Positions 62,176-64,000 of a stretch of DNA of 64,000 nucleotides are shown here, piece after piece. Each line of letters opens with the position of its first letter. Positions within the stretch are counted from its first letter, which is position 1. Under the pieces are notes generated by a model. It searched no databases, was not told the DNA's origin, and saw only the letters and a program-made list of their open reading frames with translations. A program made the position numbers and the translations under genes. This stretch comes from Luidia sarsii. Its lineage: Eukaryota > Echinodermata > Asteroidea > Paxillosida > Luidiidae. The stretch spans positions 16,532,394-16,596,393 of the forward strand of contig OX465110.1 of assembly GCA_949987565.1 (NCBI GenBank), written 5' to 3'.

Positions 62176-62831
62176 TTTTCTTGAAATCGGCTGCTTGGAT
62201 TCAGTTTAAATTTTTAGGAAAGATAACTTCTACCTAGCGCCAAAAATGTTTGGTCTGTATGAAGCTCACTATTATATATAGACATGTCACGTTATAAATA
62301 CAAGTACATGTATATTTATACAGCCTATTGTCTGCCTTGTCGGCAGTGACCACTTCACTCTTTTGGAGTATTTGGATTCCTCAAAAGTAGACTGTGGGAC
62401 GAGAAGCCAAAGTCCGGACAATTAATCTCCCAAATAAAAGTTATACTTATAGGCCCGCGATTAGCAGGACACGTTTCTACACAAGTGCTAAATATGGCTT
62501 TGCAATCGTCCGCCGACGCACTGATTAGGGTCGTTCCACTATCCACCCCCCCCAAAAAAAAAACACCCCAAAACAAAAAAACAGCTATCACAAACTCTAC
62601 TTTTTGGGGTGTGTGTACGTGTGGACACAATCAAGTAAATTTAACGCGATTATTGGTGGAATTTGAATCGAGATTCGGACTCCCCCTTTTTTTCCCCTCC
62701 ATGTGCTGTAATCTTTTCGGCCACATTGAATTGACCGCGTGAAAATCGAGCTCGTTTTCTCCTGTGCAGTGCTTGAGATTAGCGTGTGCCCGTGTCAGTA
62801 CACAGTGTAAAAGGCCCTACGTGAACTGTAA

Positions 62832-63272
62832 GGGGCCACTCATAATGTTCAGTGTTTTTAAATTTCGACTTCGAATTTCGAAATAGTGGGTGGGTGGGTC
62901 ATGGTAATAAATTGAAAATCGAAATTCACTTTTCATTTTAAAATCCGGACCAAACTTTTCTTTCTGCCTTTGCCTTTTTACACATCGTTCGCGCCGCGCT
63001 AGCTTTCCAAAACTTGTGCTGAAACTGAAGGGGGAGACCATCAGCTTCAATTCAACATGCATAAACGATACTTCAATATCAGCCATCATCCTGACATACT
63101 GTGTTGCATTTGTTTTTAATAGATTTGTACATTTATTTGAATTTATATCAAATGAATGTACAATTTGCTTGAACAAAAAAATCACTCTTTTTTTAATCGA
63201 TATTGATTCAAACAATTTTTTTTTGAATTTTTTTTTCGAAATTTAAAAACTTCGAACATTTAGCGTGGCCCC
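62832..63272. mobile_element. PIF/Harbinger-like MITE with TAA target duplication
   Basis: The TIRs start GGGGCCAC, with further imperfect inverse sequence (TTTTTAAATTTCG). TAA lies outside each end (62829-62831, 63273-63275). It is 441 bp. A 3-bp TWA duplication with GGG-starting ends is typical of PIF/Harbinger. Confidence 0.65.
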
Positions 63273-64000
63273 TAAGTCTGTCGGTGCATCGAGCAAGGAA
63301 ATTATGGTCCGTGCATTCCTTCACGTTTTCCCAGCTTCCCAGCCTGGCCGCTGGGCAATTTCCGATGGAAAAGGTCCCAATTCCACGAACTGCATGCGCA
63401 GCTGTTACTTTAAAATGCAGCGATGGTCACATTGAGTTGTTTGTGTCATGTTTGTATCATACGATCAGTTTATTTGTCGCACTTCCTTTGCCATTTTCGA
63501 GACCAAACTATATACACGCGGTAAAAGAAAAAGCAATACCGGGCAGTGCGTGTGTGTTAATCAGGCAACATTTTGACCAAGTTTTGGTCCAAAAATATAA
63601 ATAGTCGGTAAACATGGGTATAGTCAATGAAAATGAAAGCCCCGGTGCTATTGTGTTTGGGCCGAAATCAATCACAAATTTAAAGTACACCGTCATGTAC
63701 ATGTACTAGGCCTATATACTTGTCATGAAACCAGTGTTATCCTATCCTACTTTGCTGCGCACTTTCTTTCATGACGTCAGTTTTGTAGTGTATTTGGTTG
63801 GAGAAGTGAAGCTTTTCAAGATTATGTAGCTTCAATGAGTCCAATGGAAGTTAGTAATCGTAATCATAGAGCATACTCTAATGGACTTCAATGGAAAATT
63901 GGGGTTCGGGCCTATCCTAGCTTGCCCCGTTTGTGTGCGGAAGTAGAGGGAAAGCCGTCAGGGAAAATTGGATGCAAATCGGTTTGTTTCTAAATCAGAT

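Larger units (their letters stand above)
53161..64000. other. Distal intergenic region, repeat-rich
   Basis: No convincing coding exon is present. Contents listed separately: a SINE (53803-53915), foldbacks at 54293-54552, 54696-54946 and 62832-63272, and a dispersed repeat at 58048-58550. Hammerhead-like motifs lie at 56393, 57005-57103 and 61440. There is also an (AAT)n run near 58989-59008, a 19-bp minisatellite at 61722 and palindromes near 62057-62175. Confidence 0.6.

Noticed and set aside
62817..63215. 132-codon minus-strand frame
   Set aside because: Lies inside the TAA-flanked MITE and runs through its terminal repeat; no transposase motif.

Overview
This window is animal nuclear DNA. 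Short exons with canonical GT-AG junctions are separated by multi-kilobase introns. A metazoan-specific membrane-junction gene is present, and the gene-poor sequence is full of microsatellites, TIR elements and short retroelement copies. The constant GTACAT/TACATGTA runs, the AGGCCTA words and a degenerate TTAGGG tract suggest a marine invertebrate such as an echinoderm, hemichordate, lancelet or mollusc. I cannot fix the species. A 200-N assembly gap lies at 34507-34706.

Gene 1 fills the first 38-45 kb on the minus strand and is junctophilin. Coding exons are at 38151-37773, 18035-17207, 6125-6007 and 719 to the window edge. Splice phases match at all three junctions. Together they give at least 682 residues: eight MORN motifs in the 6+2 arrangement, the joining region, the conserved helix and a divergent C-terminal region. 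The membrane-anchor exon must lie beyond position 1. The first coding exon appears to start at 38331 behind a strong acceptor, so an upstream non-coding exon is expected; a good donor at 44500 is a candidate. The predicted leader carries three stacked uORFs, one a run of six AUGs.

Gene 2 (51103-53046, plus) is an intronless 647-residue ORF. Its first third resembles the degenerate tyrosine-recombinase (DUF3504-type) domain of Crypton-derived host proteins such as QRICH1 and the ZMYM family. The expected catalytic HxxR is replaced. A histidine/glutamine tract, two SUMO-interaction-like motifs and a C-terminal helix follow. A hammerhead-like repeat sits just upstream.

Between them, on the minus strand, a 60-codon stretch ending in a stop (45630-45448) looks like a terminal exon of an unidentified gene. 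A second open stretch at 46781-46641 is weaker.

The rest is repeat-derived. The most striking component is a set of short dispersed elements carrying hammerhead-ribozyme-like cores and histone-mRNA-type 3' stem-loops. Two of them are flanked by perfect 12-bp and 14-bp direct repeats. Other material includes foldback/MITE elements with readable TIRs and target duplications, tRNA-derived SINEs, nested insertions with an empty-site comparison, a diverged 0.8-kb tandem duplication, a (GGGGA)n tract, a GA tract running into the gap and interstitial telomere-like DNA.
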